Shown: positions 23,143-23,343 of the stretch, in pieces | How the letters are laid out: the number at the start of each line of letters is the position of its first letter | Position numbering within the stretch: position 1 is the first letter of the stretch | Assembly (NCBI GenBank): GCA_964244115.1 | Contig: CAXTHM010000059.1 | Span: 1-23,343 of the forward strand | Source: CADCWK01 sp964244115 | Lineage (GTDB): Bacteria; Chloroflexota; Chloroflexia; Thermomicrobiales; UBA6265 | DNA length: 23,343 nucleotides | Direction of reading: 5' to 3' | Position numbers and translations under genes: made by a program | Notes under the pieces: generated by a model | Seen by the model: the letters and a program-made list of their open reading frames with translations, nothing else | What the model was told of the DNA's origin: nothing | The model's database searches: none

Positions 23143-23343
23143 TCCAGCGGTCTCGCATTCAGGGGGACCGAAGTCTTGGGCTCTCGCTTCGCTGGCCCTG
23201 ACTGTTCGCTACCGCGACCATCGCCTCCTACGGAATCCGGGTGAAGAGCCGTCATTCCCCCGAAGCCGGTCGGTGGCGGAGCAGACCGCTCCCCCGACCC
23301 CTCTCCGGCTCGGCTCGTCGCTCACCCGCCAAAGGCGGCTTCG
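23143..23343. other. non-coding tail of the window
   Basis: No convincing gene is present after thrB. The composition shifts toward pyrimidine-rich, low-complexity text (CTCCCCCGACCCCTCTCCGG) with small inverted motifs such as CCGCCAAAGGCGG. It resembles an intergenic repeat region truncated by the window end. Confidence 0.4.

Noticed and set aside
1..23343. CRISPR arrays, tRNA or rRNA genes, prophage or defence systems
   Set aside because: I looked for regularly spaced repeats, tRNA T-loop patterns, rRNA text, integrases and nucleases and found none. The repeats present are inverted intergenic elements.

Overview
The window is about 70% G+C, strongly GC3-biased, and contains two 10-N gaps (8019-8028 and 12099-12108). 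It is therefore three contig pieces (1-8018, 8029-12098, 12109-23343), and gene order across the gaps depends on the scaffolding. The gene content fits a high-GC Chloroflexota, possibly Thermomicrobia-like: Tat-exported UgpB-like binding proteins with Ala-Thr-Pro tails, a class E/F-like sortase, a PstA/DarA-type c-di-AMP receptor and a thrC-thrB pair. That assignment is inferred from gene flavour; no rRNA or other marker is present.

Piece 1 (1-8018). The tail of an unidentified gene is followed by an S9-family serine peptidase, preceded by a 16-codon leader frame with a strong ribosome binding site, and then by an aldo/keto reductase. A 440-bp convergent intergenic region holds a 24-bp hairpin and two repeat structures. 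On the minus strand follow an M20 metallopeptidase, a c-di-AMP receptor protein, a seven-TM GAF histidine kinase and the last 46 codons of an inositol-monophosphatase-like gene, cut by the gap.

Piece 2 (8029-12098). All genes are on the minus strand: tsaB, rimI, tsaD and a second inositol monophosphatase lacking only its extreme C terminus. TsaB and TsaD belong to the tRNA t6A pathway; RimI acetylates ribosomal protein N termini. A 178-bp inverted-repeat element lies between rimI and tsaD, and its mismatches suggest an RNA fold on the transcribed strand.

Piece 3 (12109-23343). All genes are on the plus strand. Two overlapping UgpA/UgpE-type permeases are followed by three paralogous UgpB-like substrate-binding proteins, with a hairpin after each unit. 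No ATPase gene is present, so the transporter probably uses one encoded elsewhere. Next come a Tat-signal sortase carrying an internal LPTTG and an overlapping threonine synthase-homoserine kinase pair for the end of threonine synthesis. The last 200 bases appear non-coding.

I see no complete novel defence or mobile system. The points most worth a second look are the IMPase paralogs hidden by the first gap, the three binding proteins with divergent ligand-site residues sharing one permease pair, the rimI-tsaD structured element, the dispersed inverted-repeat family (3.5 kb and 17.5-17.8 kb), and the sortase with its own LPXTG-like motif.
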